A DNA stretch of 64,000 nucleotides from Betaproteobacteria bacterium (GCA_028292435.1 JAQGMI010000006.1:62001-126000), one strand, 5' to 3'. Counted from the stretch's first letter, positions 43,233 through 52,256 are shown. Notes: generated by a model from the letters alone, not told the origin. Numbers and translations are program-made.

Positions 43233-44231
43233 ATGTCATACGCACGCTCGCTGGTATCCGCGCTCATGGTCGTCGTCGCAGCACTCACCGTGCTGCCGAC
43301 AGAAAACGTTTACGCGCAACCCAATCCATATAAGGCCGTTGATGGTTGGCCGAAGCTGCCCGCCGGGCGCTCGTGGGGCGCGGTCGGCGCCGTTGACGTC
43401 GATCGCAACGGCACGCTGTGGGTATTCGAGCGCTGCGGCGGCATTCGCTGCGACGATTCGAAGCTCGATCCGATCATGGCGTTCGACCGCTCGGGCAACC
43501 TGATCAGAAGCTTTGGCGCGGGCATGTTCGTGTTCCCGCACGGCCTCGGCCTCGATCGCGACGGCAATGTGTATGTGACCGACGCCGAGGGCAAAGACGG
43601 CAAAGGCCACGTGATGGTGAAGTTCAGCCCCGAAGGCAAAGTGTTGCTGACGCTGGGCAAACCGGGCACGCCCGGCGCCGGCACCGATCAATTCAATCGT
43701 CCGACCGACGTCGCGATTGCCGCCAACGGCGATATCTTCGTTTCCGACGGCCACGGCGGCGATTCGAACGCCCGCGTGATGAAATTTTCGAAAGACGGCA
43801 AGTTCATCAAGACCTGGGGCAAGAAAGGTTCCGCGCCGGGAGATCTTTCCGAACCGCATTCGATCACCATTGACCAGCAAGGCCGCGTGATCGTCGCCGA
43901 CCGCGGCGACAACAATCGCATCCAGATTTTCGACGCGGATGGCAATTTCATCGCTGAATGGAAACACCTCGGCCGGCCGAGCGGCGTATACGTCGATGTG
44001 AACGACAACCTGTACGTCGGCGACACACTGCCGCAGGGCAAGCGCACGCCAGGCAAGAAAGACGGCATCTGGGTCGCGAGCGCCAAAGACGGCAAGGTGA
44101 TCGCTTTCATTCCGGATCTCGGCGCCACCAAAGAGTCGTCAGACGCGCCTGAAGGCGTCGCCGCTGACGCCGCCGGCAATGTGTATGCCGCGCAGACCAC
44201 TTCGCGCAACGTACGGAAATACTCGAAGTAA
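43233..44231 (+). CDS. Exported NHL-repeat beta-propeller protein
   Basis: A 332-residue precursor with a signal peptide ending near ENVYAQ. The mature protein has NHL-type repeats (FPHGLGLDRDGNVYVTDAEG, FNRPTDVAIAANGDIFVSDG, EPHSITIDQQGRVIVADRG) forming a six-bladed propeller like peptidylglycine lyase domains. The start is ATG 43233 after GGAGGAG. It probably binds or processes a small ligand; no catalytic residues could be assigned. It precedes a Bug receptor gene by 25 bp. Confidence 0.87.
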   Translation: MSYARSLVSALMVVVAALTVLPTENVYAQPNPYKAVDGWPKLPAGRSWGAVGAVDVDRNGTLWVFERCGGIRCDDSKLDPIMAFDRSGNLIRSFGAGMFVFPHGLGLDRDGNVYVTDAEGKDGKGHVMVKFSPEGKVLLTLGKPGTPGAGTDQFNRPTDVAIAANGDIFVSDGHGGDSNARVMKFSKDGKFIKTWGKKGSAPGDLSEPHSITIDQQGRVIVADRGDNNRIQIFDADGNFIAEWKHLGRPSGVYVDVNDNLYVGDTLPQGKRTPGKKDGIWVASAKDGKVIAFIPDLGATKESSDAPEGVAADAAGNVYAAQTTSRNVRKYSK

Positions 44232-44256
44232 TTCTAACGGCGTCGCCGAGCGCAGC

Positions 44257-45231
44257 GTGAAATTTAGCGTCGATTCGTTGTTTCACGCATGCGCGTTCGC
44301 CGGCGCAATGCTTCTATCGCTGGCGGCGCTCGCCGCTTATCCCGACAAGCCGGTGCGCGTGATCGTCGCGCAGCCCGCCGGCGGCAATGCGGATCTCGTG
44401 TCGCGCTCGTTCGCGCAAAAGCTGACCGACAGATTCGGCGTGCAGTTCGTCGTCGACAATCGCGGCGGCGGTGGCGGCATCATCGGCACCGAGCTCGTGA
44501 TCCGCGCCGTGCCCGACGGCTATACGCTGCTGATCGTGCCGACGGCGCTGGGCACCAATCCTGCGCTCGTCAAAAATCTGCCGTTCGACGCGCGCCGCGA
44601 TCTCGCGCCGATTTCACAACTGACCGCGGGCCCGAACATCATCGTCGTGCCGGTCAACAGTTCGTTCAAGAATCTTGGCGACATCATCGCCGCCGCGCGT
44701 GCGCAGCCCGGCAAATTAAGCTTCGCATCGTCAGGACTCGCCAATGCAACGCATATGGCCGGCGAGCTTTTTAAATACATGGCGAAGGTCAACATCCTGC
44801 ACGTGCCGTATAAGGGCTCGCCCGCGGCTATGGTCGCCGTATCGGCCGGCGAAACGGAACTTGCCGTCGCCGGTATTGCCGGCTCGATGCCGCTGATCCG
44901 CAGCGGCCGCATACGCCCGATTGCGACGACGGGTGCAAAACGCTGGCAGACGCTGCCCGACGTGCCGACGATTGCCGAATCGGGCGTGCCCGGCTATGAA
45001 AGTTCAAATTGGTACGCAATGTTCGCGCCGTTAAAGATGCCGTCGAAAATGATTAATCAGATCTACAGCGAGATTTCAACGATCGCGAAAAGCGCCGACA
45101 TGCGCAGCCGCCTCATTCCGGATGGCCAGGAGCCGCTCGGCACGACGCCGAAGGAATTAGAAGTGCATCTTGCGAATGAGATTGCGAAGTGGACGGAGCT
45201 GGGGAAGGCGGCGGGGTTGACGGCGAATTAA
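44257..45231 (+). CDS. Bug/TctC-family periplasmic substrate-binding protein
   Basis: A 324-residue receptor. GTG 44257 gives a signal peptide (AGAMLLSLAALAAYP). The mature part has YPDKPVRVIVAQPAGGNADL, GGIIGTELVIRAVPDGYT, LSFASSGLANATHMAGELF and HVPYKGSPAAM. It is an orphan Bug, no tctAB being present. An upstream open frame adds 26 residues that overlap the propeller gene, so GTG is preferred. The ligand is probably a carboxylate or amide. Confidence 0.9.
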   Translation: MKFSVDSLFHACAFAGAMLLSLAALAAYPDKPVRVIVAQPAGGNADLVSRSFAQKLTDRFGVQFVVDNRGGGGGIIGTELVIRAVPDGYTLLIVPTALGTNPALVKNLPFDARRDLAPISQLTAGPNIIVVPVNSSFKNLGDIIAAARAQPGKLSFASSGLANATHMAGELFKYMAKVNILHVPYKGSPAAMVAVSAGETELAVAGIAGSMPLIRSGRIRPIATTGAKRWQTLPDVPTIAESGVPGYESSNWYAMFAPLKMPSKMINQIYSEISTIAKSADMRSRLIPDGQEPLGTTPKELEVHLANEIAKWTELGKAAGLTAN

Positions 45232-45438
45232 ATTCCTTATAACAGCGCAGCGCTATATTCACCTTTCCGTTAAGGGGAAGACCCCGGATGGAATAGATTT
45301 GATGGATTTCAGGGCCCCCTCCCCGGGAGGAGCTTGCTGCGCCAGGGTGGCGAAAGAACGTAGTCGAAGTGACGGGTACGGCTCGGGCCCGCATCGCGTG
45401 AAGCACGCATAAATTGATTATTTGCGGTAATGCTTAAT
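45232..45438. other. Intergenic junction at the left edge of the AT-richer island
   Basis: No convincing gene. It contains GC-rich palindrome-like stretches (GGGGAAGACCCC near 45275-45290, CCCCTCCCCGGGAGG near 45315-45330). It ends with TAATTCATTCCGACCCCATT near 45434-45453, whose complement AATGGGGTCGGAATGAATTA resembles end sequences often seen beside REP-associated transposases and toxin-antitoxin genes (from memory, not searched). Base composition drops just to its right. Confidence 0.4.
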
Positions 45439-45961
45439 TCATTCCGACCCCATTTGTTCTGAATTCTTCGAGTCTGAAGTCGCCGATCGGCCGGAAACCA
45501 AAAGCCCTCGAGAACCTAAAAATTTTGCCCAAGATGTCGCGCAATTTTCTGCCAACTCAATAAGTCCAAATTGATGAACTTCGCTCAGTCCATCCGCGAA
45601 AATCGTCCACACGTATTTTGTGTCCCTTTCCACTTGAGTCATCGCTAGCAAGATAACCAAAGGCAAACGTTCCGGTGAACACTGGTCGGTTGTCAATTCG
45701 AAAGTGTTTCGATCCATTGCAAATGCTTCGGCAAAGATAAAGGGAGGTATCACTGTCAAACAGCGCCTGAAGATCGCTCGAGGTTACAACCCCGGAATTT
45801 TCCAGCCAATCGCGAAGGTGGTAGCAATTCTGGAAAAATGCGAGCACCAAATCAATATGCTCGTTGTGCGGTTCGCTTGCGTTGATTTTACGAATTCGCT
45901 CACGCCAACGAAGTAAGCGATCATATTGACTCTCCCAACCCTGCGCGCTCCGCAATTCCAT
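45439..45961 (-). pseudogene. Frameshifted helical gene relic (HEPN-like hypothetical)
   Basis: Two overlapping minus-strand frames appear to be halves of one gene. The 5' frame (45961 down) reads a helical protein with FFQNCYHLRDWLENS and CRSICNGSKHFR, a pattern seen in HEPN-like hypotheticals. The 3' frame (to 45439) carries the expected C-terminal half (ADGLSEVHQFGLIELAENC, then SWAKFL). The frames switch somewhere within about 45620-45690. The lower GC matches the adjoining HEPN operon. Sequencing error is an alternative to genuine decay. Confidence 0.55.
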
Positions 45962-46103
45962 TCAAATCTCACGCTAAAGACCAATTTGACGAGAAACCGA
46001 TAATTTCTAAACACTGAATAAGGTCTGGTTAAGCCTTGTAGCATACGTTTTCGATATTTCTCCTCGATCTACGAAACTAGATATGAACCTGTTGTTCACA
46101 TTT

Positions 46104-46847
46104 TTAGGAAAAGACAATCGATACGATGTCTTCTATGAAGCTAGAAACTTTTTTGACGCCAGGGCGATATTTTCCCGGGTGTCCGGACCGGTTCCGAAGG
46201 TTCAACGCCTCTTCTAGAGTGTCTTTCTCGTTCTTGTCTAGGATTCCAATATCTTTTGCCGCGAGCAACACAATAGAATCCTTAATGTACGCGAAGTCCT
46301 CAATCCGGCCTACGTGCCTAGCCTTCTGATCGTGTTTTTGTATTGCAGTATTTAATCTGGGTATACCACCGTTCAGAATCCGGTTTTGGATGGTGCGGAT
46401 TGCGCCGCTCCATGCGAAGACTACGCACGCACGCAGAGCCCCCACCTGCAGACATTTCACAGATTCTTCGAGATAATTTCTTATCTCTGGATCGGAAATA
46501 TCGTTCAGCAGTCCTTCGAGCGTACCGATGCCGTGTTCGACCTCGACATCTTGCGCAGGCAAGTTCAATAAACTGCGAATTTCCTGACGTCCAGACTCCG
46601 TTAGTGACCACAATCGCAACTTTCCCTGAACGCCGGGCGTATCCACAAAATGGCCGGCCTTGCCTATCACGTCGGCCACATTTAGCTTTGCCGAACGAGG
46701 CACGCGAGCAGATATAAGAGCGGTTCGAATTTGGTCAGTCGTCAGCGCGGCTGCGCTGTCGTATCGTTCCTTGAAATATAAAACTGCGAGAACACGGGCT
46801 TGATGGGTTCTTTTCAATAGCGGAGCTAGAAACTCAACAAGTGTCAT
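46104..46847 (-). CDS. Winged-helix plus HEPN-like domain protein
   Basis: A 247-residue protein. Residues 1-95 look like a winged-helix segment (LTTDQIRTALISARVPRSAKLNVADVIGKAG, then LWSLTESGRQEI). Residues about 120-245 form an alpha-helical domain (VGALRACVVFAWSGAIRTI) with R218-N-R-S-G-H223, the Rx4H motif of HEPN ribonucleases in ALNLRNRSGHPGK. Its start overlaps the stop of the upstream gene by ATGA (46844-46847), indicating a bicistronic operon. The module is AT-richer than its surroundings. A role in defence or toxin-like RNA cleavage is inference from the HEPN motif. Confidence 0.78.
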   Translation of the reverse strand: MTLVEFLAPLLKRTHQARVLAVLYFKERYDSAAALTTDQIRTALISARVPRSAKLNVADVIGKAGHFVDTPGVQGKLRLWSLTESGRQEIRSLLNLPAQDVEVEHGIGTLEGLLNDISDPEIRNYLEESVKCLQVGALRACVVFAWSGAIRTIQNRILNGGIPRLNTAIQKHDQKARHVGRIEDFAYIKDSIVLLAAKDIGILDKNEKDTLEEALNLRNRSGHPGKYRPGVKKVSSFIEDIVSIVFS

Positions 46848-47350
46848 TTAACGTCCGGCTCTCGCTTTTTAGTGCCCTTCTTTACGGAATAAGTTGTTTT
46901 AACAAAAGCCTCCCCATGTACTGTCGGTCGATATTGACCGCGGCCGGCTCTTGTAAATAGCTTTTTACCGTCCTCGAGCGCATTTATGAATGTCATATCC
47001 GGGCGCTCCGGGATGGTAAGTCCCACGTCCTCGGCGAGTTGTCGTATTTCGTCAATAGAGAAAGGTTCTGCACCGTACTCGCTGAATAAGTATGCCGCGA
47101 TAGATTTGAGATTGTCCGCGGGCTTTTCGTGGGAATATTTTGCAAAAAATACCCCTCTATCAATAGCGGCATCCGTGTTTCCAGGGTTGACTAGTTCGGC
47201 GGGCGGCTTGCCTCCAGCGTGTAAATGTCCAACTACGTAGTCTTGGAGCAATGTGAATGCGGTAGCTCGAATTTCGGAAGGCAATTTTTCCAAAATTTTT
47301 CCGATTTCCTCTAATCTAGATACACGTTCACGGTATGTTTTATCGTCCAT
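46844..47350 (-). CDS. Hypothetical partner protein with winged-helix-like C-terminus
   Basis: A 168-residue protein that is first in the two-gene operon. It is helical at the N-terminus (YRERVSRLEEIGKILEKLP). Residues about 90-155 look like a winged-helix domain (EPFSIDEIRQLAEDVGLTIP then DGKKLFTRAGRGQYRPT), and the tail is basic. No known family was recognised. Tight coupling to the HEPN-like gene suggests joint function, for example as a regulator, adaptor or antidote. Confidence 0.7.
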   Translation of the reverse strand: MDDKTYRERVSRLEEIGKILEKLPSEIRATAFTLLQDYVVGHLHAGGKPPAELVNPGNTDAAIDRGVFFAKYSHEKPADNLKSIAAYLFSEYGAEPFSIDEIRQLAEDVGLTIPERPDMTFINALEDGKKLFTRAGRGQYRPTVHGEAFVKTTYSVKKGTKKREPDVK

Positions 47351-47752
47351 GGATGGCCTTTTTGGTGTGCTCGACTTTTTTGCCCGGGGTGATAAGGGCT
47401 AGGCGGAATAAAACCTCATTACGTTAGCATAAATCTGCCGGTTGGCTCGAAAGCAACAAATAGCGAAAAAGTCAAAAGCCACGCTCGATTATTGTTTTTC
47501 TCTGAAGAACGTCCGCGCTGGATCGTGAACAACGGTGCGTCGTGTGTCTTGATAATGCGGATCGCACGCAGCCGCTATAACGCCAGTCGCATTTCATCAC
47601 GGTCGCGCGGAGTTCCCTCCGCCCTTCTTACCGCATCGCCTAATAACTTCCGCCGCATGCGTGGAAGCTAGGCATTGCGACGACACTTACGGTTCGTCGC
47701 CACGATAAAATAAGCAAGATTGTTGACCTTATCTATCTGCAAGGAAATATGA
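47351..47752. other. Intergenic region at the right edge of the AT-richer island
   Basis: About 400 bp with no gene. Its left part is AT-rich and should hold the promoter for the minus-strand HEPN operon. From 47631 on it is a diverged copy of the leader of the Bug gene at 50089 (see the repeat entry), so the recombination junction between island and duplicated Bug locus lies near 47600-47631. Confidence 0.5.
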
Positions 47753-47850
47753 ATGCGCATCTCAACCGCTGCAATCGGCGTCGCAATGTTGGGCGCAGCC
47801 GGAAGCGTAATTGCGGCTGCGCCGGCTGACGCACACTATCCCTCCCGCCC
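47631..47850 (+). repeat. Duplicated leader and signal-peptide region (copy of 49967-50165)
   Basis: Starting at CCGCATCGCC (47631 and 49967), the two regions align through TAATAACTT, CGGTTCGTCGCC, CGATAAAATAAGCAA, CTGCAAGGAA and into the coding start MRI[SF]TAAIGV. Shared motifs occur in the same order with substitutions and small indels. The duplication thus covers the promoter, ribosome-binding site and signal peptide of one Bug gene. Confidence 0.8.
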
Positions 47851-48236
47851 CATCCGCTGGATCGTGCCCGTACCCGCCGGCAGCAGCGGCGACTTCGTAA
47901 CCCGCATCGTCACTCAGAAAATCGGTGAGAAATGGGGCCAGCAAATCATCATCGACAACCGGGCCGGCGGTTCGGCGATCATCGGCAGCGACATTATCGC
48001 AAAGGCATCGCCGGATGGTTATACGTTCGGCACTTTATTGACCTCATGTAGTCAATCCGGCTGTTATCAAGAACCTGCCCTATGACACGCAGCGCGACTT
48101 CACCCCGATTACGCTCATGGTGACGGTACCCAACGTGATTACCATGTATGCCGGCGTGCCGGCCACCACGCTGAAGGACATTATCGCGCTGGTGAAGGCG
48201 AACCCCGGCAAGTACAACTATGGAACGCCCGGCGAC
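47753..48236 (+). pseudogene. Truncated mosaic Bug/TctC pseudogene
   Basis: The first 33 codons match the signal peptide of the Bug gene at 50089, while 47852-48233 is almost identical to 49071-49454 of the Bug gene at 48975. A 2-bp deletion near 48041 (TTGACCTC instead of TTGACGCCTC) shifts the frame, so translation ends after 110 residues at 48085. Homology stops abruptly at 48233 (GGAACGCCCGGC), followed by unrelated sequence. It is therefore a chimera of two neighbours that is also frameshifted and 3'-truncated. Confidence 0.88.
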
Positions 48237-48274
48237 GTTCAGTCGGAACAGCGGCAGACGTCTGCGTGGTACGT

Positions 48275-48676
48275 TCAAACTCTCTCTGGTTGAGCGCACG
48301 CGAACCTGCGCAACTTGTCGAGCAGAGTGCCGTCGAACACTGGCATCCAGTCGTCGCTCGGCGCAACTTCTTCGACGACGCTGCCTTCGCCCATATGATC
48401 GGCGTGCAATGCAAACTCAAGCGTGCGCATGCGCGGGGTGATGCAATCAAATTCGCTTTGTGCGCGGGACGACAGATGGGATACGCCGTAGGGCGAAAAT
48501 CGCGGCGCTTTGAGGTCGATCAGATCGTGCATGCGCGCGATGTCGCCCTCGCGCGAGATACTGGCTGAGTTGGCATACGCGATGTAGTCGTCATGGTCAT
48601 TGACGACGATCCAGGTGTCCGCGACGGCGTTACCGGTCAGCGCCAGCAACAAAAAAACACAACTCAACCGGTTCAC
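48275..48676 (-). CDS. Exported protein resembling surface-adhesin protein E
   Basis: A 133-residue precursor from GTG 48676, preceded by a GAGGGG site, with a signal peptide (FLLLALTGNAVA-D). The mature part follows the adhesin E-like pattern: WIVVNDHDDYIAYANSASIS, ARMHDLIDLKAP, SSRAQSEFDC, HMGEGSVVE, then a final Cys in RRFACAQ. An upstream ATG at 48721 is possible but weaker. It sits between the Bug pseudogene and the intact Bug gene, oriented against both. Confidence 0.75.
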   Translation of the reverse strand: MNRLSCVFLLLALTGNAVADTWIVVNDHDDYIAYANSASISREGDIARMHDLIDLKAPRFSPYGVSHLSSRAQSEFDCITPRMRTLEFALHADHMGEGSVVEEVAPSDDWMPVFDGTLLDKLRRFACAQPERV

Positions 48677-48974
48677 GCGCCGCCCCTCGGTATATTTTTT
48701 GTAGTGTGCTCCCAAGGTCATGCTCCGAGAGTCACGGTCTGGCAAAGTTGCATCTAACTGCGCAAGCGCATTCATTGTCTTTGTTCGATCGCTGCCGGCA
48801 ATCGTTTCTTGCGACAACTATTGCCCGCTGCGGGGGATGCGCCGAGCGGAACGATGCTGATGTTCGGCAGCTTGCTCCAGTCCGGTTAACATCCCGTCTG
48901 TGATGTCCGTACGATTTCGTATTCCTACGTCTGCACTTTAAGCTTACACGGCTTAACCAACAAGATTTACAAGC

Positions 48975-49949
48975 GTGAAAGAATTTGTGCATCGATTCTC
49001 CGTTCTATTCCTAATCGCATCGGCCACTGCCTCCGCCGCCGCGCAGCCCGAAAACTATCCCTCGCACCCGATCCGCTGGATCGTTCCCGTACCCGCGGGC
49101 AGCAGCGGCGACTTCGTAACGCGCATCGTCACCCAGAAAATCGGCGAGAGTTGGGGCCAGCAAATCATCATCGACAACCGCGCCGGCGGTTCGGCGATCA
49201 TCGGCAGCGACATCATCGCCAAGGCATCGCCGGACGGTTATACGTTCGGCACTCTATTGACGCCTCACGTGGTCAATCCGGCCGTTATCAAGAACCTGCC
49301 CTATGACACGCAGCGCGACTTCACACCGATCACGCTAATGGTGACGGTGCCCAACGTGATGACCATGTATGCCGGCGTGCCGGCCACCACGCTTAAGGAC
49401 GTTATCGCGCTCGTGAAGGCAAATCCCGGCAAGTACAACTATGGAACGCCCGGCACGCTGACCTCCGGACACCTGACGATGGAGATGCTGAAGCTCGCCG
49501 CGGGCATCGACATCGCGTACGTTCCCTACAAAGGCGGCGCGCCGGCCATTACGGATTTGATCGGCGGGCAGATTCAGTTCCTGATCAGCGGCCCGCCGGG
49601 CGTGCTGCCGCATATCAAGAGCGGGCGCCTGAAAGCCGTGGGGACGACGGCATTGCAGCGCCTGCCGTGGCTGCCCGACACGCCGACCTTCGCCGAATCG
49701 GGACTGCCGGGCTTCGATACTTATGGCTGGTACGGCATCTTCGCGCCGGCAAAGCTGCCGCGCGAAATCGTCAACAGACTGAATGCGGATATAGCGCGCG
49801 TCCTCAAACTGCCCGACATTCGGGAAAAATTTGCGACGCAAGGCGCGATACCCGTCGGCAATACGCCGGAAGAATTTGCCGCCTGGCTCAAGCGCGAGAC
49901 CGACGTGTGGGGCAAGATCGCGCGCGAGGTCGGGCTGAAGGCAGATTGA
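48975..49949 (+). CDS. Bug/TctC-family periplasmic substrate-binding protein
   Basis: A 324-residue receptor starting at GTG 48975, with signal peptide VLFLIASATASAAAQ and mature YPSHPIRWIVPVPAGSSGDF. It has GGSAIIGSDIIAKASPDGYT, DFTPITLMVTVP, YGTPGTLTSGHLTMEML and VPYKGGAPAITDLIGGQIQF. It is the intact parent of the mosaic pseudogene at 47753. No membrane TctAB components are nearby. It may deliver its ligand to a distant TTT transporter or act in signalling. Confidence 0.93.
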   Translation: MKEFVHRFSVLFLIASATASAAAQPENYPSHPIRWIVPVPAGSSGDFVTRIVTQKIGESWGQQIIIDNRAGGSAIIGSDIIAKASPDGYTFGTLLTPHVVNPAVIKNLPYDTQRDFTPITLMVTVPNVMTMYAGVPATTLKDVIALVKANPGKYNYGTPGTLTSGHLTMEMLKLAAGIDIAYVPYKGGAPAITDLIGGQIQFLISGPPGVLPHIKSGRLKAVGTTALQRLPWLPDTPTFAESGLPGFDTYGWYGIFAPAKLPREIVNRLNADIARVLKLPDIREKFATQGAIPVGNTPEEFAAWLKRETDVWGKIAREVGLKAD

Positions 49950-50088
49950 AGCGCGTGTTTGTTTGACCGCATCGCCTTAATAACTTTCATCGCTTGCATC
50001 GACGCGAGGCATTTCAACAACGCTTTCGGTTCGTCGCCGCGATAAAATAAGCAACATCATCGAACTTAATCAACTGCAAGGAACTTGA

Positions 50089-51060
50089 ATGCGCATCTTC
50101 ACCGCTGCAATCGGCGTCGTCATGTTCGGCGCAACCGGCAGCGTAATTGCGGCTGACGCACACTATCCGTCCCGGCCGGTGCGTGTGATCGTTCCCTACC
50201 CCGCCGGCGGCAGCCTCGATCTTATCGGTCGCATTTACGCGAAAGCGCTCGGCGACACTTTCGGCCAACCCTTCATCGTCGACAATCGTGGTGGCGCCAA
50301 TGGCAATGTCGGCACGGAGGCTGTCGCCAACGCCGCGCCGGATGGCTATACGCTGGTGGTGACCTCGAGCTCCAATCTCACCATCAATCCGAACATTTAT
50401 CGCCGCATGGCATTTGATGTGCAGCGCGATCTTGCGCCTGTCAGCCTGGTCGCGGTTCAACGCAACGTATTGGTGGTGTATCCCTCGCTGCCGGTGAAAT
50501 CAGTGAAGGAACTGGTCGCGCTGGCGAAGGCCAAGCCCGGCAGCATTAATTATGGATCCTCCGGCGTCGGATCGTCGGCGCATATGTCGGCGGAATTATT
50601 TCGCCTCGTCACTGGCGCGGAAATGACTCACGTGCCCTACAAGGGCGTGGGCCCCGCCACCAATGATCTGATCGCGGGGCAGATTCCGTTGATGTTCAAC
50701 AATCTCGCCGTCTCCACGCCGTTCGTAAAAAGCGGCCGTCTGCGCGCGCTGGCTGTCACCGGCAGCGGACGGCATCCTGCGTTGCCGCAAGTGCCGTCGA
50801 TGGCGGAAGCCGGTTTTCCCGGCGTGGATGTTTCCCTGTGGGAGGCACTGTTGGCGCCGGCAGCGACGCCGCCCGACATCATCGCGAGGCTCAATGCTGA
50901 AACCGTCAAGGCCGCGCAACTTCCCGAAGTGAAAGAACGGCTGGCGAGTGCCGGCGCAGACGCTTCAGCCGGCACGCCGCAGCATCTCGCGCAAATGATC
51001 CGCGGCGAAACGGCGAAGTGGGCGAAGGTCGTTCGGGACGCGAAGATTCCACAGGAGTAA
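50089..51060 (+). CDS. Bug/TctC-family periplasmic substrate-binding protein
   Basis: A 323-residue receptor with signal peptide MFGATGSVIAAD and mature YPSRPVRVIVPYPAGGSLDL. It has GGANGNVGTEAVANAAPDGYT, INYGSSGVGSSAHMSAELF and HVPYKGVGPATNDLIAGQI. A CAAGGAA site precedes ATG 50089. It is followed 44 bp later by a flavin monooxygenase, which suggests uptake of an aromatic acid coupled to hydroxylation; this is inference from adjacency. Confidence 0.93.
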   Translation: MRIFTAAIGVVMFGATGSVIAADAHYPSRPVRVIVPYPAGGSLDLIGRIYAKALGDTFGQPFIVDNRGGANGNVGTEAVANAAPDGYTLVVTSSSNLTINPNIYRRMAFDVQRDLAPVSLVAVQRNVLVVYPSLPVKSVKELVALAKAKPGSINYGSSGVGSSAHMSAELFRLVTGAEMTHVPYKGVGPATNDLIAGQIPLMFNNLAVSTPFVKSGRLRALAVTGSGRHPALPQVPSMAEAGFPGVDVSLWEALLAPAATPPDIIARLNAETVKAAQLPEVKERLASAGADASAGTPQHLAQMIRGETAKWAKVVRDAKIPQE

Positions 51061-51104
51061 GAATACAAAATGCGTAACATCGCCCGGCCGGTTCATCGCA
51101 AGAT

Positions 51105-52250
51105 ATGAACGTCGCTATCGTTGGCGGCGGTATCGGCGGACTCGCCACTGCTTTGGCCATGATTCAGGCCGGCTTTAAGGTCACAGTGTACGAACGCTCG
51201 GCGAAACTCGTCGATCTCGGCGCGGGAATCACGCTAGCGCCCAATGCGACGCGCGTGCTTTATCACCTCGGTCTGGGGCCCACGCTGGAAGAAACCGCGG
51301 TCACGCCACCGCAGACGGAGTACCGGCATTACCGGACCGGCGCCGTGATCATGCGCCTGATGACGAAGGACTTTCGCGCGCTCTATGGCGCGCCCTACTT
51401 GCGGCTGCACCGCTGGGATTTGCAGCACGCAATGATCACGCGCCTCGCCGCGGTTGCACCGGGGGCGCTGCGGCTTGGATTTAGCGTTGACCGGCTCGAG
51501 TCGAGCGGTGAACACGTAACATTACGGTTCGCCAATGGTCAGGTTGAAACAGCGGATATCGTGATTGCAGCCGACGGCATCCGCTCCGCTATTCGCGAGA
51601 CGTTGTTCAATCCGGCGCCGCCGGGGTTTGCCGGCTTCGTGGCATGGCGCGGTCTGGTTGATACGTCTCAACTGCCGCCCCATCTGCAGGAATCAGCTGT
51701 CGCGTTCGGACACGGGCGGCACATTAACCGCTACCTGGTTCGCCGCGGCGAGTTGCTGAACTTCATTGCGGTTGCGCGCCGTGACAAGTGGGAGGCCGAG
51801 GGCTGGACTATCCCCGCGCCACTGGACGAATTCCTGGCGGAGTTTTCCAGCTTTGACGAAGGCACTCGCACGATCATTTCGAAGCCCGTACTCGGACAGG
51901 TTTTCAAATGGGGATTATTCGGCCGCCCGTGGCTCGAACAATGGTCGGCGGGCCGGGTCGTTTTATTGGGCGACGCGGCGCATCCGATGCTGCCATTCCT
52001 GGGTCAGGGTGCGGCCAACGCGCTGGAGGATGCGATGATACTCACGCGCTGCCTCGCATCCGAATCCAATCCTGAGCGCGCGTTCGCGCTGTATCAAAAG
52101 ACCCGTGCCTCGCGCGTTCGCGCCGCGACCGAACAGGCAGCGCGGCGCGGCGAGCGTTATCTCGGCGAACCCAACGCAGACAGTCTGAAAGGCAACGAGC
52201 CTGGCGAGGAATATGCCTACGATGCAGTGGGCGGGCCTTTGGGTGGTTGA
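51105..52250 (+). CDS. FAD-dependent aromatic-ring hydroxylase (salicylate hydroxylase-like)
   Basis: A 381-residue single-component flavoprotein hydroxylase. It has the FAD motif VGGGIGGLATALAMIQAG, the DG motif IAADGIRSAIRE and the C-terminal GDAAHPMLPFLGQGAANALED. It resembles NahG and 3-hydroxybenzoate 6-hydroxylase. Its Bug neighbour may bind the aromatic acid substrate. The gene ends directly before the long palindrome at 52257. Confidence 0.9.
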   Translation: MNVAIVGGGIGGLATALAMIQAGFKVTVYERSAKLVDLGAGITLAPNATRVLYHLGLGPTLEETAVTPPQTEYRHYRTGAVIMRLMTKDFRALYGAPYLRLHRWDLQHAMITRLAAVAPGALRLGFSVDRLESSGEHVTLRFANGQVETADIVIAADGIRSAIRETLFNPAPPGFAGFVAWRGLVDTSQLPPHLQESAVAFGHGRHINRYLVRRGELLNFIAVARRDKWEAEGWTIPAPLDEFLAEFSSFDEGTRTIISKPVLGQVFKWGLFGRPWLEQWSAGRVVLLGDAAHPMLPFLGQGAANALEDAMILTRCLASESNPERAFALYQKTRASRVRAATEQAARRGERYLGEPNADSLKGNEPGEEYAYDAVGGPLGG

Positions 52251-52256
52251 GTGGGT

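Noticed and set aside
45113-45406. Minus-strand 97-codon frame beside the island
   Set aside because: Ser/Pro-rich translation, overlapping the 3' end of a Bug gene; no start signal or homology.
47753-48085. Reading the 110-codon Bug fragment as a small functional protein
   Set aside because: It ends in a frameshifted tail (SCSQSGCYQEPAL), and the original frame continues for 150 bp more as homologous but untranslated sequence, so it is a pseudogene.
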